A DNA stretch of 64,000 nucleotides from NCBI GenBank assembly GCA_029706075.1, contig JAINUG010000037.1:5150166-5214165 (forward strand). The letters are read 5' to 3'. The notes beneath the pieces are model-generated. The model was not told the DNA's origin, searched no databases, and saw only the letters and a list, made by a program, of their open reading frames with translations. The translations under genes were made by a program, and so were the position numbers. This DNA is from Aldrovandia affinis. Its lineage: Eukaryota > Chordata > Actinopteri > Notacanthiformes > Halosauridae. Numbering within the stretch: position 1 is the stretch's first letter; every line of letters begins with the position of its first letter. Positions 1 through 10,972 of this stretch are shown piece after piece.

Positions 1-300
1 AGCCACCACTCTGGGACCGGTGGTGGCAGGGACGGTGGCCCGCCTCCTTCGAGGTCGGCACAGGCCCGAGCGCTGGCCGTGATTGTGATACGTCCAGAGA
101 TGCATCCGTTTTGTGCCTGCGGTGAGCTCATGCTGGCTTCCCTCCCCCCTCCTCCTGGGGCGGACAGCCAATTGCCACCGCTGAATGGAACTCCCGGCCA
201 GAGCTGGGCTGGTGCAGCAGGGAAAATGAACCCTGGCCACAGTGGGCAACCTGCACTCCAGGCAAGCGCCTTTACCATTTGCACCAATCTGGGGGCCCGT
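1..300 (-). repeat. Divergent GC-rich tRNA-derived SINE copy, cut by window edge
   Basis: This block matches, in the same order and orientation, the better-preserved SINE at 3818-4208. The shared landmarks are the pyrimidine run ending in CCTGGGGCGGACAGCCAAT, the segment CTCCCGGCCAGAGC, and a degenerate B-box region near 220-240 (GAACCCTGGCCAC). The tRNA-like head would lie toward position 300 and the tail runs off the left edge of the window. It has many more differences from the 3.8-kb copy than that copy shows internally, so it is an older insertion. No target-site duplication can be checked because one end is missing. The open frame in this block is a by-product of its high GC content and is not a gene. 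Confidence 0.6.
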
Positions 301-396
301 TCGGACCATTTTTAATCATTTAATTTTAATAATAATTTAACCAGACATTTATTGCAATTGGTAACTGGCAGTTTTTTTTACATTACTACAGGTAAT

Positions 397-940
397 GTAC
401 TGTAGTAATTACAAAATAAAGGAAACATGCTGAGGGCTGTGCTATGGTAGGGGGCACATTTTCCTGGCATGGTTTAGGTCCACTAAACCCCTTAGAGGGC
501 AAGGTAAGCAGCAATAAATACAAAGTCATTCTGAGTGATCACCTTTATCCTATGGTGAAGCATTTCTACCCTGACGGGAGTGGTCTTTTCCAGGATGACA
601 ATGCCCCCATCCACAGGACATGAGTGGTCACTGAATGGTTTGATGAGCATGAAAACGATGTAAAACATATGTCATGCTCATCTCAGTCACCAGATCTCAA
701 CCCAATTGAACACTTCTGGGAGATTGTGGAGCGGTGCCTGAGACATCGTTTTCTACCACCATCAACGAAACACCAAATAATGGAATGTCTTGTGGAATAA
801 TGGCGTTTCATCCCTCCAGTTCCAGACAGTTGTAGAATCTGTGCCAATGTACATTGAAGCTGTGCTGGCAGCTTGTGTTGGCCCAACACCCTATTAAGAC
901 ACTTCATGTTGGTGTTTCCTTTATTTTGGCAGTTTGTGTA
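397..940 (+). mobile_element. Tc1-like DNA transposon, internally deleted and inactive
   Basis: Two terminal inverted repeats are visible: CAAAATAAAGGAAACA at 412-427 and its exact reverse complement at 913-928. Between them lies only the C-terminal half of a Tc1-family transposase, read on the plus strand from about 436. Recognisable pieces are SDHLYP, FQDDNAP (second catalytic Asp at 597-599), SQSPDLNPIEHFWE (catalytic Glu at 708-710) and a final GPTPY before a stop at 895-897. The frame is broken by stops at 621-623 and 798-800 and by a frameshift near 820-830. The N-terminal DNA-binding part and the first catalytic Asp are absent, so the 5' inverted repeat is joined almost directly to the catalytic core. 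The element cannot encode its own transposition. The exact outer ends are uncertain by about 20 bp. Confidence 0.8.
436..897 (+). pseudogene. Tc1-like transposase pseudogene, C-terminal half
   Basis: Tc1/mariner transposases cut and paste their own DNA using a DDE triad. The second Asp (597-599) and the Glu (708-710) are preserved here with 36 residues between them, counting the in-frame stop as one position. Most Tc1 enzymes have 34. Seen directly: two internal stop codons and one frameshift, no N-terminal helix-turn-helix region, and no first Asp. The last coding residues, GPTPY followed by a stop, match the usual C-terminal end of this group. The DD36E spacing would fit the Incomer-type branch of the Tc1 family, but an indel in a decayed copy could also shift the count. 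Confidence 0.75.
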
Positions 941-1942
941 TGTTGTTGAATAATCTTTTAAGTATATTAAGAGAGCATGCAGCACTCACAAGCTGTAGGG
1001 TGCATATGTTAACTATCCACTTATTATTTTTTCCTCATTCTCATTCCCTTACCGTTTAAGCCTTACATAATGAGCCCTGCACTCATTTGTTTTGTTTACT
1101 CCTCTGTGCCCGGTTTGTTTAGGGACTGTGTATGTTGGGCATATACTAAGACATATAATAATAGCTTTGGCCAGCTTATGGTGTATTTTCCACCCTTTGA
1201 TTGAAATTGATGATCATACAGGCTTGGCACATTGGAGGTAGTCAGGGGTTCAGACACATGCAGGAATATAAGTCTTTGTACAAGGACAAAAACATGGCCC
1301 AGTCTCCATTCAGCGATGAGAATGTACTGCATCAGGACACCTGCTTTCAGCCTGAAACCTGTCGAGTTCTGGACAAGCTCACTGTATTTGATTGTGTTTC
1401 CCACAGTGATATTTTGAATTGGATTTACAACACAGCTAACAATAATTTTTAATGTGCACATCACTGCAATATGAAGAAAAATGTTTTAGTGATAAACATT
1501 AAGAGCAAATAACCTCTTTTTTTTGTATGCGGGCTGAATATGACGTGGGAAAACATGCTGTGTATACAGAATGTTTACCTCAAGAATATGGATTTATAGT
1601 GTAATGACTAAAGTTTAGCACACAGTGGCCTTTTTATTGTGGGTATTTGTGTTTTCCAGCTCTGACCAATTCTGCGTGAGTAATGTAATGATCTCCCTAT
1701 TCAGTGTTATACAGTTAAGAGTTTTACATACCATTTCATTTTTCTGGGCCTGTCTGGCACACCGTGCTGAATGTATTGGACAATGCCATCAAAGCACAAT
1801 GGACACACTGCTGTTGGTGAAGCTGACCTGTAACTAAAGCTCATTAGCTGAATAAACTCATATGGGACAAATGTAGTGAATAAAAATGTTAGGATCATAG
1901 TTCTGTTTCAGTTCAAAGTCAACATGCATTTCATACAAAGGT
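941..1942. other. Non-repetitive AT-rich sequence, nothing recognised
   Basis: Both strands were read for protein, RNA and repeat signatures. Only short chance reading frames occur (the longest just over 120 codons, with no recognisable domain or splice context). No microsatellite or terminal repeat is visible. Confidence 0.5.
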
Positions 1943-1994
1943 GGCAACAAAAGTATTAGCCCACGCATTTCAGCCGGCCAATACTTTTGTGCCC
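1943..1994. repeat. Short imperfect inverted repeat, possible MITE remnant
   Basis: The arm at 1943-1961 (GGCAACAAAAGTATTAGCC) pairs with 1976-1994 (GGCCAATACTTTTGTGCCC) with two or three mismatches and a 14-base loop. The AT-rich arm containing ACAAAAGTATT resembles the ends of Tc1/mariner-type elements. The arms lie so close together that this is at most a tiny deletion product. A chance hairpin is the alternative. Confidence 0.4.
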
Positions 1995-3806
1995 ACTTGA
2001 TATTTTATTCTGACTGTAGACCGCCATCCTCAATGTTGGCCCCCTACAGAAGGCAATTACTCCGTGCTCAATTGCAGGATGTGATAGATCTCCCACACCA
2101 AAGGGCTTATGAAAGTATCCAGTGATTCCAATAATAGTGAAAAAAGAATAACTAAGTAGAGAGAAATAAAATTGATGGAGCGCTGCGGGAGCTGTAGCAA
2201 CATTTTGTTTTGTTTTTGTTATGATTTCAGTGGGAAAGCATTTGATGTCAATCCTGTAACGGCTATGCAGCGTGAAAAAACTGATCGCATCTCAGCAAGG
2301 ACAACTTCACAAACACAGTTGCTTTGCCATGAGGCGTACTGCTGCATTTAAGATCACTTTTAAGTTGTGCCACATTGCAGCCACGTTTCGCCCAGATGGA
2401 CAGATAACAGCCTCAGCGAGCATGGCGGTGTCGTCGTACGTTTTTCAAAATCAAAACCTTGGCTGCCATATTGAATGCACATGAACTTAGTCAAAGGTTA
2501 CGATAACATGGCTTCTCTCCTTGTTGCCTTCTCTCCCTTCATGGCATCAGACATGCAGCCACCAAAATCAAAATGCACCGTTGGAGATTTTTAAACCCTT
2601 AGTCAGACCTGATTGACGTTGATGATTGTACTTTTGAGTTTAAAGCGCGTGCACACATCTCATTTCCAATCATGAATATTAGTTGGGTGAGTTGTCCATA
2701 CATGTTCACATTTATATGAAGAGTTTAATGTGTGCTGCATATCTACTGAGGATCAAGATGGGACATTTCATTGAGTATTCATTCCACTCATGAATGTGCT
2801 TTCAGTAATGAGCTCAGATGGGCTAGTCTTATGGTTATGAAAGTTATGATTGCCAACATTTCATACATGTAACAAGGTTACAGAGGCTTTGTTTTCTCAT
2901 TCCGAATGGATATTACTGGAGACCAGGGAGACTCGTTAGTATAAGCCTTTAGCCAGCTTAACTAACCTTTCTCTATATACAGTTGTTGACATATTCTTTG
3001 GACGCATGTGCTAGAGTCTGGATTTCAGTAATGCTGATTTGCTGATCTATGGAAGTGCTTTAGGGCATTAGACCTCTGCATGGAGTAGAAAGGTTCTGAG
3101 GAATGCATTTGGTGGATGGCCAGCTAGGCTGGTATTGTATGAATGACAATATAACCAAAGCCTGTTTTCTCATGGTTCAAAATGAAACAGTGGTGCTATG
3201 CATTGTAAGACATGATGATTCTTTTGTACACCATCAAGCCACAATTTCCAGTGAAAGATTTTGTAGATTAGGTCTGGCCCATCTTCCTACATTGTGGTTA
3301 TGAGCAATCAATTAATATGAAGAAGCATGCAGCATTTCCCCATGATTGTGAAGGAAAGACTGAGGTGTCTTTGTTAAATGTTTCAAGTTTCAGTTTCATA
3401 CATCGTCTTCCGTCATACATTTGTTCAGCTGAAAATATTTTTAATGGTCAGAATTGTCAAGTATGTCTTGCATCTTTTAATGGCCATAACTTAAAATAAA
3501 GGATTCCTACTGCACCATGAACTGCCCTGTGAGTAAAATATGGTTTGGATCTAAAAAGCAGCATGGTAGATGCTCTCTTTTGTTAATCTAATCTGTCTTG
3601 TTTTGTCCCAGTGTTTGTCTGACCACTGATTTCTCTGATTGTGAAACAAACAATGATTCACCTTAAGGATAATTAAAGTCAATTTGTGGGGTTTGCTGGT
3701 TTATCAGTTTATCCCTATGTTATCTACAAATTGTAGAAAATTACTTGATGATGGGTCATTGTTGTGAAATAAAATCCAGTCATCCAGAAAAGCATTCCTA
3801 AAACTT
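1995..3806. other. Non-repetitive sequence, nothing recognised
   Basis: This is AT-rich DNA with scattered short reading frames and no domain signature on either strand. I see no microsatellite, tRNA-like promoter or terminal inverted repeat. Confidence 0.45.
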
Positions 3807-3817
3807 GCCCCATATTT

Positions 3818-4208
3818 GTATTTATTAATTTTTTAATTTTTGTTTCTGATTTTCTCCCATTTTCTCCCAATTTGGTAGCCAATTAGACCCGCTATTTTTT
3901 TTATGTCAATCCCCTCCTCGTAATGTGAGTTCACTGCCGTAGTCCTGCGACCGGTAGTGACAAAGGCGAAGTAACGCCTCTTCCGAGACGACACTCGCCA
4001 GGCCGTCAACCGTAACCTGGTACTACAGAGCCACTCTTATGCGCAGCGAACGTCATGTCGGCTTCCCTCCCCCCTCCCTGGGGCGGACAGCCAATCGCCG
4101 CCCCTGGTGGCGCTCCCGGCCAGAGCCGACTCTGGCGAGACGGGGAATTGAACCCCGGTCTCCGTGGCCAGCGTCGGACGTTGTAACCACTGGGCCACGC
4201 GGGAGGCC
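3818..4208 (-). mobile_element. tRNA-derived SINE with intact target-site duplication
   Basis: Read on the minus strand, the element starts at about 4208 with a tRNA-like head. Box A is TGGCCCAGTGG and box B is GGTTCAATTCC, the internal RNA polymerase III promoter. A GC-rich body follows, then a short AT-rich tail ending at 3818. An 11-bp duplication, GCCCCATATTT, flanks it at 3807-3817 and 4209-4219, the mark of LINE-dependent retroposition. The tail-side body contains ATTGGCTACCAAATTGGGAG, a motif shared with several teleost SINEs. The tRNA part is not a functional tRNA gene because it merges straight into SINE body. The more decayed sequence at 1-300 is the same family. Confidence 0.85.
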
Positions 4209-4219
4209 GCCCCATATTT

Positions 4220-7200
4220 TTTTAACAATCTAGTTATTTGGGACAAATAGATCAGGTGGTAGATCAAGCACAATCAGCATTGGAAATGAAAAGCAAAGCT
4301 GCCTAAATTATGTTGGAAATGGAAAATACATTTGAAATGTATGGGTTATTTCTAACATTCTGGTTATTGGATAAGTTGTGGAGTAGTGAACATTTTCATT
4401 GAAATAATCAAGACTATAGTCATTAATAATCATTAATTAAATAATCAATATACTGTTTTCTCATATGGAAAATGTAGTGCATGGGGTTCAAGTGAGTAGA
4501 AACATGAAGAACAAAAGCATGAAGGTTGGTAGTGCCCGAACCTGCAGATGGAAAAAATGACCTTTCAGAAAGTGACACAAAAGAAATTCCTGTTTGGCTT
4601 CAATAACGCGTATTAGCTGCTCTCATTCACAGATCCAGTAGATTTGGTTATAGGTTCATATTTCCTGTGAAGCAGAAAAATAGGGTGATTAATGGTCTTC
4701 TCTTAAAAAGATGGAAATGAAAATACTGTGTTTTATTCCCCTTGGCAGTTGGGCGTTTCTCCCCGTTCCCTCATGGCGGCTGCAGCCTCTTTGCAAACCA
4801 ATCGCCATGTTTATTTGGGGGTCTTTCGTTTTATACCCCCTCTGACCGCAACCGCAGCCCCAGTGCTAGAGCGGGCCCGAGCAGGAGAGGTCTCCAGCGG
4901 TGTCAAAGAGTCTTCAGAAATAATCACATTTAACGAGAGGATATAGGGAGGCTGCCGCCCAAGCTCTCCCAGGAACACATGCTGTGGGGCGTTTGTAGCC
5001 TGGAGCCAAAGCCCTTGGGGGCACTGCGTCCTGATAAGGAATCTAGATTGTTAAAATGTGTCGTTTTTTGCACCGTCTGCTAGACCAAGACTTTTAGCAG
5101 CAGGTGGTAGGGTGCGAGGCACACCATTGGCTGCCTGTACTCCAGTCAGCAGATTCCCTGTTGCACTGGTATGATATAACGATCAATACCCACTGGACGA
5201 GGGCAAGTCCGATTTCAAACTGTGAACTTGGGTTGTGTGTTATATACTGATATTTAGTGAGTGTTTTTTTTTTTGCCCAAAGAGACATTTCCCAGAGCTG
5301 TGTTGGACTATAAAATAAAAACATGAGTGTATCATTTTGGGGTAGGCATGTTGTGTAACTATATCTGGATGTCACAGATATGAACAGTGCCAGTGGTAAT
5401 TATAGCTGTCAGTAATTAGCTGTGGTCAAACTTGTCCTAAAATTGGTATCTGTCATTCTAAATCTGCACCAATCAGACTGTATTGTGTGCAATTCTGCCT
5501 ATCAATAGCTCCTAACTGAGGCTGAAACTGGCTTAGGAGTTATAAGATCACAGTGCTGTAACTGCCAGGTTCAACATGAGATATTTCTTTAAGAAACTTT
5601 ATCAGTAAAGTCCAAAATCCAAAAACAGGGAGAGAGGACAAAAAGTATTTTCGGTCAGAGTGAACTGGTCACGGTATGGAGTGTGACATTGATTTAGCTA
5701 TTAATGAAGCAATACGATTTAAAAAGAAAAAAATGTATGATCATTTTCGTATATGTTTTATATGATATGTATATGATCAGCTTTTTTGTCTTCATACATT
5801 TGTGTACACCATTCTATAGAGTATACAGATAACACTGCACAGTATGCAACTTCTACATAAACTTTGCCTTGCAATTTTATCAGTGCATACACCAATGAAG
5901 AGCATTATGTCACCGGGCTCTGTAAGAATGTTTATATATATATATAGATGAACATAATTCACCTATTGTGAGTACTTGTACGCCAATGCTTTATAAACGA
6001 TGCCACGTGGGACGGAGAGCATCATAAATTTCGGTGAAATGGACTCGTCCAATGGATGCCATGTTTTTGTTTAAAATGCCGTTGATGGACTGCATTTCAG
6101 CTTTGATTCTGTTAGGAACTCGACCGTATTTGACCGACGCTCTCAGATAAATATCTGCGGTGTGGAGAAAGAGTCCCGGAGGGGCTCTTCAGCGTTTATG
6201 GCCCTGCGTGGAGTTCCACGGCCAGGCAGAGATCAGAGGCGGCAGGCGGGGAGGCACAGGTTCAACAATACCAAGTGACAGTCGGGTGTCCTGCAGCCCG
6301 GCGCGATCTGGCTGTGAGGCAGAGGTCGTGTGGCTGTGGGGTCAGGGCGTCTGCGGGGGTCTGGGCTTTCGCTCCGGCAGTGGGCTTCGTCTTTTCAACG
6401 TGTGGCCGACACACATTTTACACTGCAGAGCGAACGCTGCCCGTTGCAACAGTGTGCACATTCTTTTCCTTTTCTTCTTTTAACCGTTCTTGGAAATCCT
6501 ATTCCTGTTTGTTTCGATATGTGTCAGTGTAATTTCCCTTCTACTTAAACTAAACAGACTATCATCTGAGCCTGTGGTGCTGTTTCACTGCCAGTCTCCT
6601 GAAGGGTGAAGTCAGAGAATTCTGCGCCTTGCGATATTTTTACCCTTTTAGTCCAATCCCCATAAACAGGGTTAGCAAACTCCTCGGAACCTTAACAATA
6701 TGATTGATCTACAAAGCTTTATATTTTTTTGATTTTTTATATTTTATATCAGCTTTTTTAAAACTTTTCTCCCAGTTGGTAGTATCCTATCATATGAGGA
6801 AGCCCATCCTGTGTGTGAGTGGGTGTCTGTAAAGGTGTTGGCAGTGCTGCGAGTTTGGAGGTCGGTGTCGGTAGGGTGTGCGTGTACATAAGAAGGCCGG
6901 GTGGTATGTGGTGTGTGTGGAGGCAGGGTGTGTGTGTGGAGTAATGAGGACAGTTAAGACGTTGTCTCATAACCCCTGGAGTGTTTGTGCAGGGAGGGCT
7001 TCTGACAATCTATAAAATAGGCACATTTTTCCATCTGTGCCGGTGGTTAAAGTTCTATGATCACCTGAAAGATACCTGTCTAAAGATTATAAAGCACATA
7101 CAAGAGATATATCTATGGCCTTATACACATGTTTGCTTAGGGCTGATAGCATTTAAAAGTGCTTTAAACAAGGCAGATATGGAGGCCGGAGACTGGTAGC

Positions 7201-7892
7201 TGGGCAATCCAAAGCTCCTCAATCTCTTGAGAGATAAAGTGAAGGTGCCTGAAGCCGACAGAATGTCTCACACTTTTTGTGATTTAACTACTTTATTTTT
7301 GATAGTCAATGCTCAAACGCCCTGGCCAGGAGCATTCGTCTGGCACCTTTCTCCTTAACCTTTTAGGGTCGGCTGGATCACCTCCGAGCAGCAATAAAAG
7401 TATATTTCTATTTCTAACTTCGCAAGATTTTATCATACACACGCAGCAAAAACATTGACACAAACCTTAGAATCGCGATTTTCCGATTTGAGCACTGGCA
7501 AACAATATGAGATTTTTAAAATTAGGTTAATGAGACAAAAAGTAAACCTTGTATTTTACTCTGTCTACCTGGAAGTGCCGTCCCACTTCTATTGACATGG
7601 TAACAAGGAGGGGTGTGGGGAGGGGTGATGCCATGTGTGAAAACTCTGGTGTAACCAACACATAAAATGTATATTTTATGACCAAACTATTGATGGCATA
7701 TAAATGTAGCTGTGATTGTCCTTCAAATAGAAATATCAAACACTTGTTTGTGTGTGTTAAGTTGATGAAATTTTGATAAATATCAGACGACACCAAAATC
7801 ATAAATCTTCTCTGAATTAAGCTGACTCAGTTGTCCTTTGGAGTTTTCACCGTAATAAGAAAGGACAGGGAGGAAAGAAGCACCACCCTGCA

Positions 7893-7894
<2 letters not shown>
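4220..7894. other. Long stretch without recognisable gene or mobile element
   Basis: This is mostly AT-rich single-copy-looking DNA. Points of note are a cluster of TAAT/ATTA motifs at about 4420-4450 (homeodomain-type cores), a short TA run at 5935-5947, and a GC-richer block at about 6150-6460. That block yields overlapping frames on the plus strand but no recognisable protein and no convincing splice pattern. No RNA gene is seen. Confidence 0.45.

Positions 7895-7923
<29 letters not shown>
7895..7923. repeat. (AC)n microsatellite
   Basis: This is an uninterrupted AC dinucleotide run of about 14 units, typical of fish genomes and likely length-variable. Confidence 0.95.
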
Positions 7924-7925
<2 letters not shown>

Positions 7926-8157
7926 GACGCATGCTTCTATTAAACAATGAAAGCTTTATTTGAAGATAATTTATGAATTGTTCGCTAATTGGTCATGTGC
8001 TTTCTTGTTCTGGACTTTAACAGTTGAAACTTATGTCATGGTTTTTTTCTTTTCTTGAGCTGAGAACAGAGCATATATCTGACTTTTAAGCGAACCACAC
8101 ACCTTACACAGAATAAAGGGACTCATGCATAATATCACATCATTACCTATGAATGTC

Positions 8158-8517
8158 CATCCATCCATCCATTATCTAAGCCGCTTATTCCTGGTCAGGG
8201 TCGCGGGGGGGCTGGAGCCTATCCCAGCATGCGTTCCGGGCGAGAGGCAGGAATACACCTGGACAGGTCGCCAATCCATCGCAGGGCACACACACCATTC
8301 ACTCACACACTCATACCTACGGGCAATTTAGACTCTCCAATTAGCCTAACGTGCATGTCTTTGGACTGTGGGAAGAAACCGGAGTACCCGGAGGAAACCC
8401 ACGCGGACACGGGGAGAACATGCAAACTCCGCACAGAAAGGCCCCCGGCCTGGATTCGAACCCGAGACCTTCTTGCTGTGAGGCGACAGCGCTATCCACT
8501 GCACCACCGTGCCGCCT
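8158..8517 (-). mobile_element. DANA/Mermaid-like tRNA-derived SINE with perfect TSD
   Basis: On the minus strand the element begins at 8517 with a tRNA-like head: box A TGGTGCAGTGG and box B GGTTCGAATCC. The body includes GTGGGTTTCCTCCGG and CCACAGTCCAAAGACATGCA, the core known from the DANA/Mermaid group of fish SINEs. The element ends in an ATGG repeat, seen on the plus strand as ATCC units at 8158-8172. A perfect 12-bp target-site duplication, CCTATGAATGTC, flanks it at 8146-8157 and 8518-8529. The intact promoter boxes, complete body and perfect duplication suggest a fairly recent insertion. The tail differs from zebrafish DANA, so a related subfamily using another LINE partner is likely. 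The open frames inside it are not genes. Confidence 0.9.
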
Positions 8518-8529
8518 CCTATGAATGTC

Positions 8530-9974
8530 TTTCATTCAAATGTATGCACATGCCTTTCTGTACTTGCAATTGCATTAAATTGATATTAAACTGGGATAAG
8601 ACTGCAAATCACATTGATCAAACAACAGATTATAATGAGATAAAAATGTAATTAAGAGAGCAAGTGCATATAGATATTCTTTGCAAAGATATATTGAAGG
8701 CCACACAAAACAGTGTGAGTCAGAAAGAAAAGGAAGCTAAATTCGGGAATATTTGTTGTTGTTTCTGCCAGCCGTGTCACATTGCTTGTGTTAATAGTTA
8801 GAAACGTGTTTGCACTTTGTTTTGCTGAGTTAATTCATTTGTATGTTAGCATGCGCATTAGATGTGAAGTTATTTATGGTATTGTCTTAGCCAGGGGAAT
8901 TCTTGGCAATGACTTTGTATAGAAAAGGGGGGGTTGTTGAAAAAAAATTAATTAGGGGGGAAAAAAAGAAATTCTCTTTTAGAGAAAGCATATTATTCAG
9001 TAGAGTTATCGTTAAGGTTATTGACATGCACAGTATATATATATATATATCTCCAAGGTTTCCAGCACTGGGTTGTTTGAGTTTTGACATTCTGAATATT
9101 TCTCAGCCAGCTCTGCAAATGGGTGCGTTGGAGCCCCCCTGCAGGGCTGAAGCCAAACCTCACTCACTTCACAGAGCTAGAAGCATCCATTAACCACAGC
9201 CATGCAAGGACTGGTTCCACCACATTAAAGCTTGGGGACACAGCTCAAACTCTCCGCCTTCTCTCCTTTGTAATGCAAGGAATTTACAACACATAAACAG
9301 TCCATGCAATGTACTTTTTATTACTATTATTCTTACAAGATGTTTAATGTTGTGGTTGTCCTTAGTGATGCGAACCACAGCATTTCCGATATTTCTTTTC
9401 CCCAAGAATATGGAATGTAACAAGAAAACAAGATGCCACAAAACGCTGACGGTGGTCTGGTCCTCACAGGACAATTGATTTTATAGAAGCTGGTGATGAC
9501 GGAGGGTAGAGAATACTGGTTTGATCCAAAGACATGGGAAGGGATTTTTTGTCAGTGCCTATTTCCAAATTATCTGTGCAGTGCTTTATTTGCTTTTGCT
9601 TAGATTTTTCCATTTTCATGTCAGAATGAAAGGCTCTTTCAGCATGTGTTATGAGCCATGCCGATCACAATTTTACAGAACTAACATCATTCAGAGTTTT
9701 TAAGTTTACTTTCATAAAATGTATTCTAGCATTCTGCTCATGATTTTTCCCCTCTTGGTGTACTTTAAAAAAGTTTGAACAGTTTTTAAACGTTAGATCT
9801 CAGCACGATATTTTGTAAGAAAACTCATAATTTGTCTTCACAACTTTTGCATCTACTCATGTATCATGTGCTGTTCTTGTGAATTTCAACTATTAGGAAC
9901 ATATCCTTCAGAAACTGTTTTCCATCCTTCACAGTCTATACGATAACCAAATGATTGTATTTGGTTAGTGTGCA
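8530..9974. other. Sequence without recognised gene
   Basis: Only a TA microsatellite at 9034-9050 stands out. The small reading frames on both strands have no recognisable domain. Confidence 0.45.
9034..9050. repeat. (TA)n microsatellite
   Basis: This is a short uninterrupted TA dinucleotide run. Confidence 0.85.
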
Positions 9975-10760
9975 GGACCTGTCTCTCTCCTCCCATTCCT
10001 TTCCAAAACGTTAGAGCGGGCTGTCTATAACCAACTGTCTGCTCATCTCTTACAGAATGACCTGCTTGATCCCAACCAATCTGGGTTCAGAGCAGGCCAC
10101 TCCACAGAGACTGCTCTCCTTGCTGTCACTGAGGCTCTTCATGGGGCTAAGTCCCAATCCCTTAGCTCCGCCCTCCTCCTCCTCGACCTGTCGGCAGCAT
10201 TCGACACCGTGGACCACCGGATCCTGCTCTCACCTCTCGTCGAGATGGGAATCTCTGGATCTGCGTTGACATGGTTCGAGTCCTACCTGGCTGACCGGTC
10301 ATACCAGGTGGCCTGGAGAGGATCCCCCTCTCCTCCCCCCACCCTCTCTACCGGAGTCCCACAGGGCTCGGTGCTAGGCCCTGTCCTATTTTCTCTGTAC
10401 ACCAAGTCACTTGGCTCTGTTATTTCTGCTCATGGTTTTTCCTATCACTGTTATGCTGATGCCACTCAACTGTTTCTCTCCTTCTCTCCATCTGATACCC
10501 AGGTCCCGGCACGGATCTCTGCATGCCTGGCTGACATCTCCGCATGGATGTCCACCCACCACCTGAAGCTGAACCTGGGGAAGACAGAGCTGCTCTTCCT
10601 CCCAGCGAAGGGCTCCCCAATGATTGATGCGTCAATCACCGTGGAAGGCTCCTTAGTGTCTCCGTCCCAGTCTGCCAGGAGTCTTGGGGTAACCCTGGAC
10701 AACCAGCTGTGCTTCTCGAGCCATATTGCAGTGATCACTCGGACCTACTGTTTCTATTAA
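9975..10760 (+). pseudogene. L2-type reverse transcriptase fragment with damaged catalytic box
   Basis: A frame of 261 codons stays open, without a start codon of its own, and encodes the fingers and palm of a non-LTR reverse transcriptase. In order it contains NQSGFRAGHSTETALL, LLDLSAAFDTVDH (first catalytic Asp), STGVPQGSVLGPVLF, and the palm box at 10452-10463. In this family the palm box is YADD or FADD; here it reads YADA, so the second Asp is lost. LGVTLDNQL follows, then the frame ends at a TAA next to the microsatellite, before the thumb and C-terminal region. The frame has drifted without internal stops, which points to moderate age. It is a transposon relic and not a host gene. Confidence 0.9.
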
Positions 10761-10792
10761 TAATAATAGTAATAATAATAATAATAATAATT
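10755..10792. repeat. (TAA)n microsatellite inside the LINE
   Basis: TAA/AAT units with one interruption replace part of the LINE's 3' coding sequence. The tract probably expanded at a deletion joint. Confidence 0.9.
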
Positions 10793-10972
10793 CACTAACC
10801 TTTTCCTTCCAGGTGTTACAGGTATGGTACGCAGATGCCTGCAATGATGTCTATTGCTGTATTCCTGCACTGATCTTGTGCGCTAACTATGATTGTTCCT
10901 ACCATGTATTAATCCACATCTTGTAAGTCGCTCTGGATAAGAGCGTCTGCTAAATGCTTAAAATGTAAATGT

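Larger units (their letters stand above)
9975..10972 (+). mobile_element. L2-clade LINE, 5'-truncated and internally deleted
   Basis: The element runs from a reverse-transcriptase region (9975-10760) through a TAA microsatellite (10755-10792) into a 3' UTR. The 3' end at 10923-10972 carries the L2-type terminal stem-loop GTCGCTCTGGATAAGAGC, then GTCTGCTAAATGC and short TGTAA-like repeats. The same tail closes the SINEs at 43.5 and 54.8 kb, as expected if the LINE's enzyme mobilised them. The endonuclease domain is missing (5' truncation), and the region after the RT palm is replaced by the TAA tract. The copy is therefore dead. It most resembles UnaL2/Maui-type elements of fish. Confidence 0.88.

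Noticed and set aside
4134-4208. tRNA gene on the minus strand (boxes A and B, tRNA-like sequence)
   Set aside because: It runs directly into SINE body with flanking target duplications, so it is a SINE head. The same reasoning applies to the tRNA-like heads near 8460-8517, 43690-43760, 43761-43825, 52175-52233 and 54791-54865.
7371-7385. GGCTGGATCACCTCC, identical to the 3' end motif of small-subunit rRNA in bacteria and archaea
   Set aside because: Only 15 bases match. The upstream sequence (TTTTAGGGTC) does not continue the rRNA and no other rRNA segment is present, so it is chance.
8229-8651. Open frame of 140 codons on the plus strand
   Set aside because: It lies mostly inside the DANA/Mermaid-like SINE on its antisense strand and has no domain of its own.
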